Shown here piece by piece: positions 46,030-55,337 of a stretch of 64,000 nucleotides of DNA (positions are counted from its first letter, which is position 1; each line of letters begins with the position of its first letter). The notes beneath the pieces are model-generated. The model was not told the origin of the DNA, made no database searches, and saw only the letters and a list, made by a program, of their open reading frames with translations. Both the position numbers and the translations under genes were made by a program. The DNA lies in assembly GCF_013284245.2 (NCBI RefSeq), contig NZ_CP085876.1, positions 1,313,001-1,377,000 of the forward strand, read 5' to 3'. This DNA comes from Brevibacillus sp. DP1.3A. Its GTDB lineage: Bacteria; Bacillota; Bacilli; Brevibacillales; Brevibacillaceae.

Positions 46030-46785
46030 ATGAGTGTAAAACTGTATGTTGCCGAAGGTCAAAAGCGCGTGGAGCTTGAGTTGAGCAAAGCCAATAACAT
46101 GCAAGTAATGAACATCATTCATGGGCTTTTTGGATTCTTGGGATATGAGCTGGCAGAAGTCACAAAGCCGATTCAACAAAGCGTGGGTTTCGGTCCAGTT
46201 GTTTCTGATCCAGGAGTGCCAGAGAAAGAGGAGCCTGTTGTTGAAACGAAAGGTATCCCAATGCCCATTGAGACACTGGAAGCTCCAGAGGAAGTAGACA
46301 AGCAGGTGAAGGGAAAGCGTCAGCTGCCATTCATTAATGGTGATCATACTTTGTCTCAGTCTCTGGGTGAAAAATTAGGACCACTTCTTGGATTGGAAGT
46401 GAAGGAGGGGACGGCCTGGGTGGATGGATCGGATAATCCGCTTATCGCTAAGAAGAGCCAACCTCATATGAATATCCCGCTAGAAGAATCACTCATTGAT
46501 CCTACCAAGGAGAACTCAGGTGTTCGTTATGTCGATGGTATCCCACGTTATCAAACATATATCTATTGCAAAAACAGTAAATGCAGCCAGCGAACAAAAG
46601 TGTTTGTGAAGGAATTACAGTTATCTGTGTATTGCCCAGCATGCAATACCAAGCATGTAAGACGAGATGCCACGCATGGAGGATTCCCGGAACAAGATGA
46701 TTTTGGAAACTACTTCAAAGCGGATCGTCTCTGGGTGGAGAACCACAAACCTCATCAAGAAAGAATCAAAAGCCCGTTGAAATAA
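46030..46785 (+). CDS. Hypothetical phage protein with C-terminal zinc ribbon
   Basis: A 251-residue protein. The N-terminal 45 residues are a compact alpha/beta piece (KLYVAEGQKRVELELS), the middle is Pro/Glu-rich, and the C-terminus has YCKNSKCSQR and VYCPACNTKH, four cysteines forming a likely zinc ribbon near residues 178-205. Function unknown. GGAGGATT precedes the start. Confidence 0.65.
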   Translation: MSVKLYVAEGQKRVELELSKANNMQVMNIIHGLFGFLGYELAEVTKPIQQSVGFGPVVSDPGVPEKEEPVVETKGIPMPIETLEAPEEVDKQVKGKRQLPFINGDHTLSQSLGEKLGPLLGLEVKEGTAWVDGSDNPLIAKKSQPHMNIPLEESLIDPTKENSGVRYVDGIPRYQTYIYCKNSKCSQRTKVFVKELQLSVYCPACNTKHVRRDATHGGFPEQDDFGNYFKADRLWVENHKPHQERIKSPLK

Positions 46786-46808
46786 GCATCATTGTGGAGG
46801 TGGTCGGC

Positions 46809-47351
46809 TTGAATCAAAGACTAGCAGAAGAAGTAACCAAGCTGTCTGCGGAAACTGCGGTTAAGGCAGCGATAGAGTTTTTAGAAAAAGAGAAACAGAA
46901 GCAACAGAAGGAGAAACGGGATTATCGGCTACGCAATACGAAGTTGCTGCTAAAGCATTTCAGATCATTCGTAAGCCATGTGGAAGGAGCGAATGAAAAG
47001 GTAAAAGTCACCGCTCATGATTATGCCGAAGCTATGGAGAGCTTGTACACACAGGAGCTAGCGCTGGAATCCATCAAGAGAAGCACGCAACGAACAATGG
47101 TTATGGTCAAGTTCGTCCAGAGAATGGTGAGTGTCTATAAGGCAATGTGTGAAACATCTGGACAACAAGAGGACCTCCGACGCTATCGAATTATCGAAAA
47201 CATGTACATTTCCGAAGAAAAAATGACAGCCGAGGAAATAGCCGAATGCGAAAAAATAGACGTCAGCACTGTGTATCGGAACATTAACGAGGCAGCCAAA
47301 ACCTTGTCAGTGCTGATCTTTGGCGTAGATGGTGTCGAATTATTCGGGTGA
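46809..47351 (+). CDS. ArpU family late transcriptional regulator
   Basis: About 180 residues, starting at TTG 46809 six nt after GGAGGTGG. It matches the ArpU pattern: a coiled N-terminus (KEKQKQQKEKRDYRLRNTKL), LLLKHFRSFVSHVEGA, a middle helix bundle, and a C-terminal sigma-like HTH (MTAEEIAECEKIDVSTVYRN). ArpU-type proteins switch on phage late or packaging genes. It is the last gene before the cos-like site and terminase. Confidence 0.85.
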   Translation: MNQRLAEEVTKLSAETAVKAAIEFLEKEKQKQQKEKRDYRLRNTKLLLKHFRSFVSHVEGANEKVKVTAHDYAEAMESLYTQELALESIKRSTQRTMVMVKFVQRMVSVYKAMCETSGQQEDLRRYRIIENMYISEEKMTAEEIAECEKIDVSTVYRNINEAAKTLSVLIFGVDGVELFG

Positions 47352-47440
47352 GAAAAGCGTGAGAAAAAGACGCTATTACTGCGCCACTCGTTCCGTGCTA
47401 CTATGATAACATCGAAAAAATATGAACAGCGAAACGTGTA

Positions 47441-47470
47441 AGCCATCCGATGTATTGGGTGGCTTTTTAC
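47441..47470 (+). terminator. Intrinsic terminator before the late region
   Basis: AGCCATCC (47441-47448) pairs with GGGTGGCT (47457-47464), followed by TTTTA. Confidence 0.82.
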
Positions 47471-47509
47471 ATGCATCAGCTCGGCCATATTCCCAAGCGC
47501 TTGTGAATT

Positions 47510-47575
47510 TGGAGGCCACGGGTCCTTCCGGCGGGGTGGGCCCTATGCGGGTCTAACGAGGCCCGAAATCTGACC
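47510..47575 (+). other. Candidate cos (DNA packaging) site
   Basis: The GC-rich block GGCCACGGGTCCTTCCGG (47514-47531), followed by CGGGGTGGGCCCTATGCGGG, stands out from AT-rich flanks. From memory, the right end of lambda reads ACGGGTCCTTTCCGG just before its cos overhang, a close match. It lies 57 nt before a Nu1-like small terminase gene, where lambda has cos. The exact nicks cannot be set from sequence. Confidence 0.6.
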
Positions 47576-47631
47576 GAGTATAATTAAAAAATTTCATTGT
47601 GCATGTTATGCATGGAGGAGGTGTTCTCGGA

Positions 47632-48150
47632 ATGGATATCAGCAAGTCCGTAAAAGTGATTGAAGGTAAACTGTGCCTTAGTTCCACAGCGATATGTGAG
47701 GTGCTAGATATCCACCGAAATACGCTCCAGAACTACACAAAGGCAGGCTTGCCAAAGGTGAAAACAGGCTGGTTTGACTTGCGTGAAGTTATTCGTTGGA
47801 GAGCTGAACGCGAAGGTGCCAAAGCAAGCGGCGAAGATGAGTCACATGCACAAATGAAACTCCGGTACGAAGCAGAGTTGAAGCGGGAACAGGCGGCAGC
47901 TGCCACATTGAAAAATGCCATTGCAAATGGTGAATATGTTAAGCGGGATGACGTTGTGAGCGAGCTCCAGCGTTTTTTTGTTACACTGCGGCGTTCCATG
48001 CAGGGCTATAGCAGAAAGGTTGCCATGGAGATTGCGCCATATGTAGATCCTGACCAGGTGCGTATCATCGAACAGAATATCACCGATGCGACAAATGTGG
48101 TTCTGTTGCAGTTGTCTGTAAGAGGTGTGTACGATGTGCCCAAAAAATAG
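47632..48150 (+). CDS. Nu1-like terminase small subunit
   Basis: A 172-residue protein. The N-terminal winged helix (LSSTAICEVLDIHRNTLQNY, KAGLPKVKTGWFDLREVIRW) resembles lambda gpNu1, which binds cosB. A long charged helix (MKLRYEAELKREQAAAATLK) and a dimer/partner region follow. ATG 47632 follows GGAGGAGGTG. Overlaps the large subunit by 17 nt. Confidence 0.85.
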   Translation: MDISKSVKVIEGKLCLSSTAICEVLDIHRNTLQNYTKAGLPKVKTGWFDLREVIRWRAEREGAKASGEDESHAQMKLRYEAELKREQAAAATLKNAIANGEYVKRDDVVSELQRFFVTLRRSMQGYSRKVAMEIAPYVDPDQVRIIEQNITDATNVVLLQLSVRGVYDVPKK

Positions 48151-49951
48151 CTTTTCAGAATGGCTTATGGACGCTTTACAAGTGATGAAGCCCCCTGAAA
48201 AACTTACCGTTTCAGAGTGGGCGGACAAGTACAGAATCTTGGATATAAAAACATCATCTGAACCAGGGCAGTGGTCAACGGATCGTACACCATACTTACG
48301 TGGAATTCTGGATTCTTTTACTGACCCACGCGTCGAAGAGATTATTTTTGTCAAGCCAACACAGGTCGGCGGGACGGAAACATTGAATAATATGCTGGGC
48401 TTCATTGTTGCTCAAGACCCTAGCCCGGCACTTGTTGTTTATCCAATGATTGAACTGGCCGAATACACTTCAAAAAACCGATTGCAACCGATGATGCAAC
48501 TGAGCCCGGCCTTAGCTGCCAAGTTTCAGGCGAAGGAAAGTAAGCTCCTAGAGCTACAATTCGACGGGATGTATGTTGTCATTTCGGGTGCAAACAGCCC
48601 GGCGTCATTGTCCAGCCGTCCTATTCGATTTCTGTTCATGGATGAAGTGGACAAGTACCCCAAAAATGCGGGAATAGAAGCCGATCCACGTTCCCTAGCC
48701 CGTGAACGGACAAAAACGTTCGCATTCAACAAGAAGATCGTCCAGACCTCAACACCAACACTAAAGAACGGTCCAATCTGGCAAGCTTACGAGAAAGCGG
48801 ATGTGAAATTGCAATATTACGTCCCTTGTCCGCACTGTGGCCACTACCAAACGTTCAAGTTCAAGGGTGGAATCAAGTTCAATAAAGAGTTGCCTGCTGA
48901 GCAGATTCGACAGACAGCCTACTATGAGTGCGAAAAGTGTAAAGGGGCAATTCGTGACGCGCACAAACCGACGATGCTTCGCAACGGTGAGTGGCGCGAT
49001 TCTACAGGGGTTACTCGATTGGCTACTAAAACCGCCTTTCACCTAAATGCTATTTACAGTCCTTGGGTGCGATTCGGTGATGTGGCTTACGAATTTATGA
49101 TCAGCAAGGGCGATCCGGAAACCCTCATGAACTTCATCAACAGCTGGTTGGCTGAGCCGTGGGAAAAAACACAGGTAAAGCTGAGCAGCGACTCTGTTCT
49201 GGAGCGGACAAGCGGTTACGAAGAGGGTGTTGTCCCTGATCGAACTATTTTCCTCACTGGTGGGGTAGACGTGCAAAGGGACCGATTCTATTACACCGTT
49301 AGGGCATGGGGTGAGAAGATTACCAGTTGGAACGTCCGACATGGATTCTGCGAGACTTGGGCAGAAATCGAAGACGTAATGAATGCGCCTTATCGATCAA
49401 AGGACGGATCTGAGTATTGTGTAAGTCTTTGCGCTATCGATTCCGGCTGGAACCCAGATGACACATACGATTTTTGTGTGAGAAACAGCGAATGGGCTGT
49501 TGCGATAAAAGGGGCAAGCAATGAAATCCCTGCAAAATTCCGGTTGACCAAGATCGACCGTGAAGAGAAAGGGCTTTTTGGCATTTCTCTTTATTTGATT
49601 GACGGGGGCTATTACAAGGATCTGATTTCAAACCGAATCGCCCGCAAGCCGAATGAACAAGGCGGATGGTATGTGTATGAGGGGTGCGATCGGGAATATG
49701 CTGAGCAAATAACAGCCGAGCATAAGGTCGAGATCAAACGAAACGGGAAAACAATCGATGTTTGGCAACTAAAGACGGCCGGTGCGGATAACCACTATTT
49801 GGATACTGAGGTTTATGCAGCCTTTGCAGCTGATCGCCTTGGCATTCGATATTTGACATATGAGGAGCCGATCAAAGAAGAAAATCTGGCATCTAAGCAG
49901 CAGGAAAAACGATCTGCAAATAACTGGGTTGGAGGTGAAAAGTGGATATGA
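48134..49951 (+). CDS. Terminase large subunit, GpA (lambda) family
   Basis: A 605-residue packaging motor. LTVSEWADKYRILDIKTSSE and IIFVKPTQVGGTETLNNMLG (atypical Walker A with QVGG as in GpA) lead the ATPase; Walker B is FLFMDEVDKYP (about residue 175); a CPHCGH...CEKC zinc ribbon is near residues 235-280. The nuclease domain has GGVDVQRDRFYYTVRAWG (metal Asp) and an ending with YLDTEVYAAFAADRLGI. ATG 48134 is preferred over GTG 48125. It cuts cos DNA and packages it into proheads. Confidence 0.93.
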   Translation: MCPKNSFSEWLMDALQVMKPPEKLTVSEWADKYRILDIKTSSEPGQWSTDRTPYLRGILDSFTDPRVEEIIFVKPTQVGGTETLNNMLGFIVAQDPSPALVVYPMIELAEYTSKNRLQPMMQLSPALAAKFQAKESKLLELQFDGMYVVISGANSPASLSSRPIRFLFMDEVDKYPKNAGIEADPRSLARERTKTFAFNKKIVQTSTPTLKNGPIWQAYEKADVKLQYYVPCPHCGHYQTFKFKGGIKFNKELPAEQIRQTAYYECEKCKGAIRDAHKPTMLRNGEWRDSTGVTRLATKTAFHLNAIYSPWVRFGDVAYEFMISKGDPETLMNFINSWLAEPWEKTQVKLSSDSVLERTSGYEEGVVPDRTIFLTGGVDVQRDRFYYTVRAWGEKITSWNVRHGFCETWAEIEDVMNAPYRSKDGSEYCVSLCAIDSGWNPDDTYDFCVRNSEWAVAIKGASNEIPAKFRLTKIDREEKGLFGISLYLIDGGYYKDLISNRIARKPNEQGGWYVYEGCDREYAEQITAEHKVEIKRNGKTIDVWQLKTAGADNHYLDTEVYAAFAADRLGIRYLTYEEPIKEENLASKQQEKRSANNWVGGEKWI

Positions 49952-50175
49952 CACCGGAAGAAAAACTTGCTCGTTTCCGCGAGCAGCTGGAGCAGTTGAA
50001 CAAGGCAATTCTTGCGATTCAAAACGGGGCTCAAGAGTACAGCATCGGATCCAGAAGGATTAAAAAGGCTGACCTTGGGCTGCTCTACAAAGAGAGAGAG
50101 CGGCTGGAAAGAGAAATCGATGTGCTTGAAAACGGCGGCGGAATCTTCAAAGTTGCCGTCTTCGAAGGGAGGTAG
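49942..50175 (+). CDS. gpW-like head-tail joining protein
   Basis: A 77-residue protein of gpW size, between terminase and portal as in lambda. It is helical with a central beta hairpin (EEKLARFREQLEQLNKAILA, EYSIGSRRIKKADLGLLYKE). GTG 49942, 6 nt after GGAGG, is used; ATG 49948 is possible. gpW seals packaged heads. Confidence 0.85.
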   Translation: MDMTPEEKLARFREQLEQLNKAILAIQNGAQEYSIGSRRIKKADLGLLYKERERLEREIDVLENGGGIFKVAVFEGR

Positions 50176-50180
50176 TCGCT

Positions 50181-51665
50181 TTGAAGTGGTTGGAAAGGAC
50201 CATTGCAGCAATCAGCCCACAATGGGCATACAAACGCCAGGCATGGCGTTCCGGTATGGATGCCCTGTACGACTCGGGATCGAGTGGCCGACTGAATATG
50301 AATTGGAATCCGGCCGCAACTGCTGATGAAAACAAAATGAGAACCGAAAGGAATCTCATACTAAGTCGTGCGCGGGATCTGGAACGAAACAGTGATGTAG
50401 CAGAGTCCATTATCGATGCATTCGAGCGTAATGTGGTAGGCACAGGAATGACCTTGCAAGCCAAGGTTCCAAAATCAGTTACTGCAGCAGAAGAAATCAA
50501 TCAGCGAATAGAAAAGCTGTGGAAGGAATTCAGTAAAGCCGAGAACTGCGACATTACTGCGACGCAATCACTTGAAGAGATTCAAGAAATGCTCGTTCGT
50601 CGGTATGTTGTTGACGGCGGAATTCTCATAGTTAAGGTGTTTACAGATGAGAAGCGTTTTCCTTTCAAACTGCAGGTACGAGAAGTGGACGAGTTAGATT
50701 CAATAACCACATCATTCGGAGGAAGACGTGTTGTTGATGGGATCGAAATTAATGAATACGGTCGTCCTATTGCCTATCACTTCAAGAAGTTTGACGGCAT
50801 CCGGCAACTCCATGGTGAAAGTATCCGTATTGAAGCGGACAAGGTGATCTTTTGGCGCAGGAAAACATCTCCACGCCAAGTGCGTGAACTATCTAGATTG
50901 CGTACTGTGATCCCCCGGATCAAGGATGCCAACCAGTTTATCGAAGCAGTATCCGTAAAAGAGCGCGTACTAGCTTGTCTGTCAGTATTCATCAAGAAAG
51001 GAACCCCGGCAGGGTCGATTGGCCGAGGAGTGAGCACCGTAGGAAAGGGCTCAAGCTATGACGGAATGTCGCTTTCACCCGGTATGATCGGGGAGCTGAA
51101 TCCCGGTGATGAAGTACAGACAGTCATCCCAACTGGCCAAGCATCAAACACTAAGGATTTCATCAGTACATTAATCCGGTTGGGTGGTTCCGGTATTGGG
51201 TTGAGCTATGAAGCGATATCCCGTGACATGAGCAACGTGAACTATTCTAGTGCTCGACAGGCACTCATCGAAGACCGTAAAACATACAAGAGAATGCAAC
51301 GTTCAATGATTGGAACCGTTATGTCTCCGGTCTACCTCTTATTTTTGGAGACGATGTTTTTGACAGGGCAATTGCATATCAAGGATTTCATGCAGAATAA
51401 GGAGCTCTACACAGCGCACGTATGGATTCCGCCGGGGAATACCTGGATTGACCCGATGAAAGAAGTAAGTGCCAATAAGGTGGCGTTGGAATCCAATCAA
51501 GATACGCTCGCTCGAATTTGTGCAGAAAGGGGTGAGGACTGGCGTGATGTCGTAATGCAGCGTATCGAAGAAATGAAATTGATTCAAGAATTGACGGGAG
51601 GAGTAGCTAGTGGGGAAAGTAATGCTTCCGACGATGCTGTCAAGAAACAGCAGCCCGACGAATAA
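50181..51665 (+). CDS. Lambda-type portal protein
   Basis: A 494-residue portal of the lambda gpB family. It shows AYKRQAWRSGMDALYDSGS, LILSRARDLERNSDVAESII, KLQVREVDELDSITTSFGGR, VIFWRRKTSPRQVRELSRL and SNVNYSSARQALIEDRKTYK. It forms the dodecameric DNA entry ring. TTG 50181 follows GGGAGG. Confidence 0.93.
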   Translation: MKWLERTIAAISPQWAYKRQAWRSGMDALYDSGSSGRLNMNWNPAATADENKMRTERNLILSRARDLERNSDVAESIIDAFERNVVGTGMTLQAKVPKSVTAAEEINQRIEKLWKEFSKAENCDITATQSLEEIQEMLVRRYVVDGGILIVKVFTDEKRFPFKLQVREVDELDSITTSFGGRRVVDGIEINEYGRPIAYHFKKFDGIRQLHGESIRIEADKVIFWRRKTSPRQVRELSRLRTVIPRIKDANQFIEAVSVKERVLACLSVFIKKGTPAGSIGRGVSTVGKGSSYDGMSLSPGMIGELNPGDEVQTVIPTGQASNTKDFISTLIRLGGSGIGLSYEAISRDMSNVNYSSARQALIEDRKTYKRMQRSMIGTVMSPVYLLFLETMFLTGQLHIKDFMQNKELYTAHVWIPPGNTWIDPMKEVSANKVALESNQDTLARICAERGEDWRDVVMQRIEEMKLIQELTGGVASGESNASDDAVKKQQPDE

Positions 51666-53613
51666 CCTGCTTACGCGAACATTAACGCTTGACCGTTCCA
51701 CGATTAACGAGAATGACCGAACGGTTGAGCTATCTTTCAGCTCAGAGGCACCCTATGAACGATATTTCGGCTCTGAAATCCTGAGCCATGATCTAGACGC
51801 CATCGACCTGGCGAGACTCCAGGAAGTTGGCGTTTTGTTGTTTGCGCATGGCCGAGATGCTCGATATGGAAAGCTTCCGATCGGCTCTATCGAAAAGGTT
51901 TGGCTCGATCAGTCGCAGCGAAAAGCGCGGGCGCTCGTAAAATTCGACGATGACGAAGAGAGCGACAAGATTTTCCAGAAAGTCAATAAGGGCATGATCA
52001 AAGGCGTGTCCGTTGGCTATTCGGTGAGCTCGTGGGAAGAGGTCAAAGCGGGTAAATCATCTGCTAATGGCCGTCACACAGGCCCGGCCTACGTCGCATT
52101 GAAGTGGCAGCCTTTTGAAATTAGCATCGAGCCAACTCCGGCAGATCCGTCAGTCGGTGTTGGAAGAACTTTTGAACAGGAGGATTTTAATATGCATGGT
52201 TTGAAACGATTGGCTTTGCAAGCACAAGGATACATGGTCCCGGATAATGGGTTGCCAGGTGGAGGCGCAGCACCTACGCCAGATCCTGCAACACGTTCGG
52301 CAGCTTCTCAAGCACCACCTGCAGTAAATGTAGAAGATCTACAGCGTCAGGCGGCAGAGGCAGAACGTGCTCGTGTAACAGAGATTTCTCAGCTTTGCCG
52401 GACCTTCGGTATGGAGGGCGATGAATTTATCCGTACAGGTGCGACAGTTCAAGCTGTGAAAGACGCAATTTTGCAGAAGCAAATCAGTGCTAATCAACCA
52501 CAGGCTACCTCGGTCGTTGTACAAACCGAAGAAGCGGATAAATTTCGCGCTGCAGCATCAGACGCTTTGCTCATGCGTGCAGGTCGCTATGTAGAGAAGC
52601 CTGCAGCGGGTGCTATGGAACTTCGCAGCTTGCGTTTGCGCGACGTCGCAATCGAGTGCTTGCAACGAGCTGGAGAATCCGGTGCCCACTTGTTACGGGA
52701 TGAGGAGCTACTCAAGCGTGCGCTGAGTCCTGATACTACGTTCCAAGGTATTGTGTCTAACGCAGTCAACAAAACGCTATCCCAGGTGTATCAGGAAGCA
52801 CCAACAACTTTCCAACTGTGGACGAGCCGGGGCTCAAATCCAGATTTCAAGGCTGCCGAACACTACAGAATCAGCGAAGCAGGGAATTTGGAGCGTACGC
52901 CGCAAAATGATCCAATTCCGTATGACACAGCAATGAAAGACGAGAAGGTAACGAAAGCCGTACTCACGTACAGCAAGCGTTGGGGCTTCACACGCGAGGC
53001 GTTTATCAATGACGATCTCTCGATGTTGTCACGTGTTCCAGCAGCTTATGTCATGGCCGCAAAACGTGGTATTAACCAACTCGTCTATAAAATGTTGGCC
53101 ACCAATCCTGCTATTTTCGACGCCAAGACACTCTTCCATGTGGATCATAAGAACCTAGGGACAGCCGGGCCTATTGGTAAGGACGCCATGAGCGAGGCAC
53201 GCTTGAAAATGCGGACTCAAAAAGACCAGCGAGGTATTGCAACGCTGAACATTTCTCCGAAATTCTTGCTTGTTCCAGCAGCGTTGGAAACCGATGCAGC
53301 GCAATTCATGCGTTCCGAGTCAGATCTGAGCAGCAACAACAGCGGCGTGGCCAACGTCTTCCGCAATTCCTATACGGTGATTGTGGACGCAGAACTGGAC
53401 GCACACAGCGCAGACGCTTGGTATCTTGCAGCTGATCAGAACATTGCCGATACGGTAGAGGTTACGTACCTGCGAGGCCAAGAGGAGCCAACCCTGGAAA
53501 CTGATATTCCGTTTGATCGCCTGGGCATGGACTTCCGAATCTATTTCGATTACGGGGTTACTGTTCTGGATTACCGTGGACTCTATAAAAACCCAGGTAA
53601 GGTGACACCATGA
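51610..53613 (+). CDS. Fused prohead protease and major capsid protein
   Basis: A 667-residue fusion. Residues about 15-200 are an HK97-type prohead protease: FGSEILSHDLDAIDLARL, GVLLFAHGRDARYGKLPIGS (catalytic His) and GMIKGVSVGYSVSSWEE (catalytic Ser). A Pro/Ala-rich linker and coiled helix (about 220-330) act as a scaffold-like delta domain. Residues about 340-667 are the capsid, with VNKTLSQVYQEAPTTFQLW, KRWGFTREAFINDDLSMLSR and LFHVDHKNLGTAG. GTG 51610 sits 6 nt after GGGAGGAG and overlaps the portal gene. Confidence 0.92.
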   Translation: MGKVMLPTMLSRNSSPTNNLLTRTLTLDRSTINENDRTVELSFSSEAPYERYFGSEILSHDLDAIDLARLQEVGVLLFAHGRDARYGKLPIGSIEKVWLDQSQRKARALVKFDDDEESDKIFQKVNKGMIKGVSVGYSVSSWEEVKAGKSSANGRHTGPAYVALKWQPFEISIEPTPADPSVGVGRTFEQEDFNMHGLKRLALQAQGYMVPDNGLPGGGAAPTPDPATRSAASQAPPAVNVEDLQRQAAEAERARVTEISQLCRTFGMEGDEFIRTGATVQAVKDAILQKQISANQPQATSVVVQTEEADKFRAAASDALLMRAGRYVEKPAAGAMELRSLRLRDVAIECLQRAGESGAHLLRDEELLKRALSPDTTFQGIVSNAVNKTLSQVYQEAPTTFQLWTSRGSNPDFKAAEHYRISEAGNLERTPQNDPIPYDTAMKDEKVTKAVLTYSKRWGFTREAFINDDLSMLSRVPAAYVMAAKRGINQLVYKMLATNPAIFDAKTLFHVDHKNLGTAGPIGKDAMSEARLKMRTQKDQRGIATLNISPKFLLVPAALETDAAQFMRSESDLSSNNSGVANVFRNSYTVIVDAELDAHSADAWYLAADQNIADTVEVTYLRGQEEPTLETDIPFDRLGMDFRIYFDYGVTVLDYRGLYKNPGKVTP

Positions 53614-53972
53614 TAGTAGTCAATCCAGTAAATTTCGCCGGACGGTTGTTTATGCCGGGGGAGAGCGTAAAAGGCGAGCTCCCCCTAGATGTGATCGAGC
53701 AGCTGAAAGAAAACGGGTTTTTAACTGATCAACCAGAGGAGGTTTCCACCGAGAATGAAGACTCTATTGAACAGGATTCTCCTACTGCAAAAGACGTTCC
53801 AGAGCTCGATTATCCTACGGCAGAAGATTTCAGCAAGCTAAAGGCCGATGAACAAAAGGCGCTTTTGGCTCGCTTGAACATTGAACCAGGACCGAAGGAA
53901 GAGAATCGAGTTGAGCAATACAAAATCTGGCTTGCCAAGAGGGAAGAGGGAGCCGACAATGCTGAACTTTAA
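53610..53972 (+). CDS. Head-region hypothetical protein
   Basis: A 120-residue acidic protein whose ATG overlaps the capsid stop. An N-terminal beta-strand part (VVNPVNFAGRLFMPGESVKG, LDVIEQLKENGF) leads to an acidic disordered middle and a short C-terminal helical motif (ADEQKALLARLNIEPGPKEE) like a HeH/LEM DNA-binding element. Its place fits a lambda FI-like head-completion assistant, but this is only positional. Confidence 0.6.
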   Translation: MIVVNPVNFAGRLFMPGESVKGELPLDVIEQLKENGFLTDQPEEVSTENEDSIEQDSPTAKDVPELDYPTAEDFSKLKADEQKALLARLNIEPGPKEENRVEQYKIWLAKREEGADNAEL

Positions 53973-54291
53973 AGAGCTTGTGGCCCAAGATATCGCCGTT
54001 TTCATGAATCCTGATGAATTCGGCGATATGCACAACATCGAAGGCAAGAACATTACAGTCGTCATCGATGCGGACACCTTAAAGGAAAAAAGTATGAACG
54101 GCGCGAGTGCATACGCAACGCATAGCGGTGTCATGCTTTCTGAATTTACCATGTACGTCAAATGTGAAGACCTGGACGAGAAACCGTGGATTGGACAAAG
54201 GATGACGCTAGACGGAGAGCTTTATCTGGTTACGGATGTTGCAGAAACCGCTGGGATTTACCAGATCACTCTGGGAGCGAACATAGCATGA
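53959..54291 (+). CDS. Head-tail connector (lambda FII-like)
   Basis: A 110-residue protein starting at ATG 53959 inside the previous gene. It has the size and strand pattern of phage attachment FII-type proteins (DADTLKEKSMNGASAYATHS, GQRMTLDGELYLVTDVAETA, then GIYQITLGANI). It likely seals the head-tail interface. Similarity is moderate. Confidence 0.68.
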   Translation: MLNFKELVAQDIAVFMNPDEFGDMHNIEGKNITVVIDADTLKEKSMNGASAYATHSGVMLSEFTMYVKCEDLDEKPWIGQRMTLDGELYLVTDVAETAGIYQITLGANIA

Positions 54292-54875
54292 TCGATTTTA
54301 CTACTGAGCAAATGGCGAAAGCGGAGAAATTGCTGCGTCATATTCCAGGGGCTGCCCCTGCAGCTATGGCCCGTGCTATTAACCGGGCAACAGAATCAGC
54401 GAGAACGGCAGCAGCTCGGAAAGTTCGTGAAACTTATTTCATCAGGCACAAGGACGTAACAGATACACTCAAGCTCCGCAAGGCCACTCCTACAAGTCTA
54501 AGCGCCTCTATTGTTTCGTCAGGGAGTGTCATTGCTTTGACTACTTTTCGTGTGTCTCCAAAAAGCCCACAGCCTCAGAAAGCGGCTAATGTGCGGTGGA
54601 AAAATGGTAAAGCCTTTAAGATCGTCGCACGCGTGAAACGTGGCGAAGGTGGCCCGATCAAGTCTGCATTCGTAGCTAAAATGCAAAGTGGCCATGTAGG
54701 AGTGTTCAAGCGGGTAGGGACAGATCGAAAGCCGATCGATCAGTTTTATGGTCCATCTGTTCCGCAAATGCTTGGAAATCCAAGTGTCTCGGATTGGGTT
54801 AACGAGAAGGCCAAGGAAACGATGGGTCAACGGCTGGATCATGAGATTAACCGTTTGCTGGAGGCGAATCGATGA
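54288..54875 (+). CDS. Minor tail protein Z-like
   Basis: A 195-residue protein from ATG 54288, overlapping the FII-like gene by 4 nt. It has the gpZ pattern: IPGAAPAAMARAINRATESA, RTAAARKVRETYFIRHKDVT, KLRKATPTSLSASIVSSGS, VFKRVGTDRKPIDQFYGPSV. In lambda, Z is required for correct tail ends. Confidence 0.85.
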   Translation: MIDFTTEQMAKAEKLLRHIPGAAPAAMARAINRATESARTAAARKVRETYFIRHKDVTDTLKLRKATPTSLSASIVSSGSVIALTTFRVSPKSPQPQKAANVRWKNGKAFKIVARVKRGEGGPIKSAFVAKMQSGHVGVFKRVGTDRKPIDQFYGPSVPQMLGNPSVSDWVNEKAKETMGQRLDHEINRLLEANR

Positions 54876-55336
54876 CACCGACCATTATGTTGGATCGACT
54901 TGTAGAGCATCTGCAGTCAGTAACCGAGAATTTTGAAATGCAGACGAACATCCCTGGGATTAAGAAAGCACCACAAGTGGTTGCGGGGTATCTCTCAGAA
55001 AAGAAACCAGCACAAAAACAAGAAGTACCAGATTATCCATATGTGATTGTCCGGTTTTTGAAGGATAACGATGATAATGACGGCGCAGTTGCGAGAGTCA
55101 AAATCATCGTAGGAACATATAGCCAGGACGCACAAGATGGTTGGCGAGATCCTTTAAACATCCTTACACGAATTAAACAGGAACTGTTGGCTCGCCCGGT
55201 CTTTGGCGAGTCTTTTCGTGTTGAGAAACCAATAGAGACGGATATGCCGGAGGAGCAGCCTTTTCCTGAATGGTGGGGATCTCTTACCCTGAACGTGATT
55301 ATTCCTCAAATGGAGGAAGAAGGAGGTTTTCTTTGA
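54872..55336 (+). CDS. Tail-completion-like phage protein
   Basis: A 154-residue protein overlapping Z by 4 nt. YPYVIVRFLKDNDDNDGAVA, VKIIVGTYSQDAQDGWRDPL and LTRIKQELLARPVFGESF recall tail terminators. Its location between Z and the sheath gene supports that. No firm family. Confidence 0.6.
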   Translation: MTPTIMLDRLVEHLQSVTENFEMQTNIPGIKKAPQVVAGYLSEKKPAQKQEVPDYPYVIVRFLKDNDDNDGAVARVKIIVGTYSQDAQDGWRDPLNILTRIKQELLARPVFGESFRVEKPIETDMPEEQPFPEWWGSLTLNVIIPQMEEEGGFL

Positions 55337-55337
55337 T

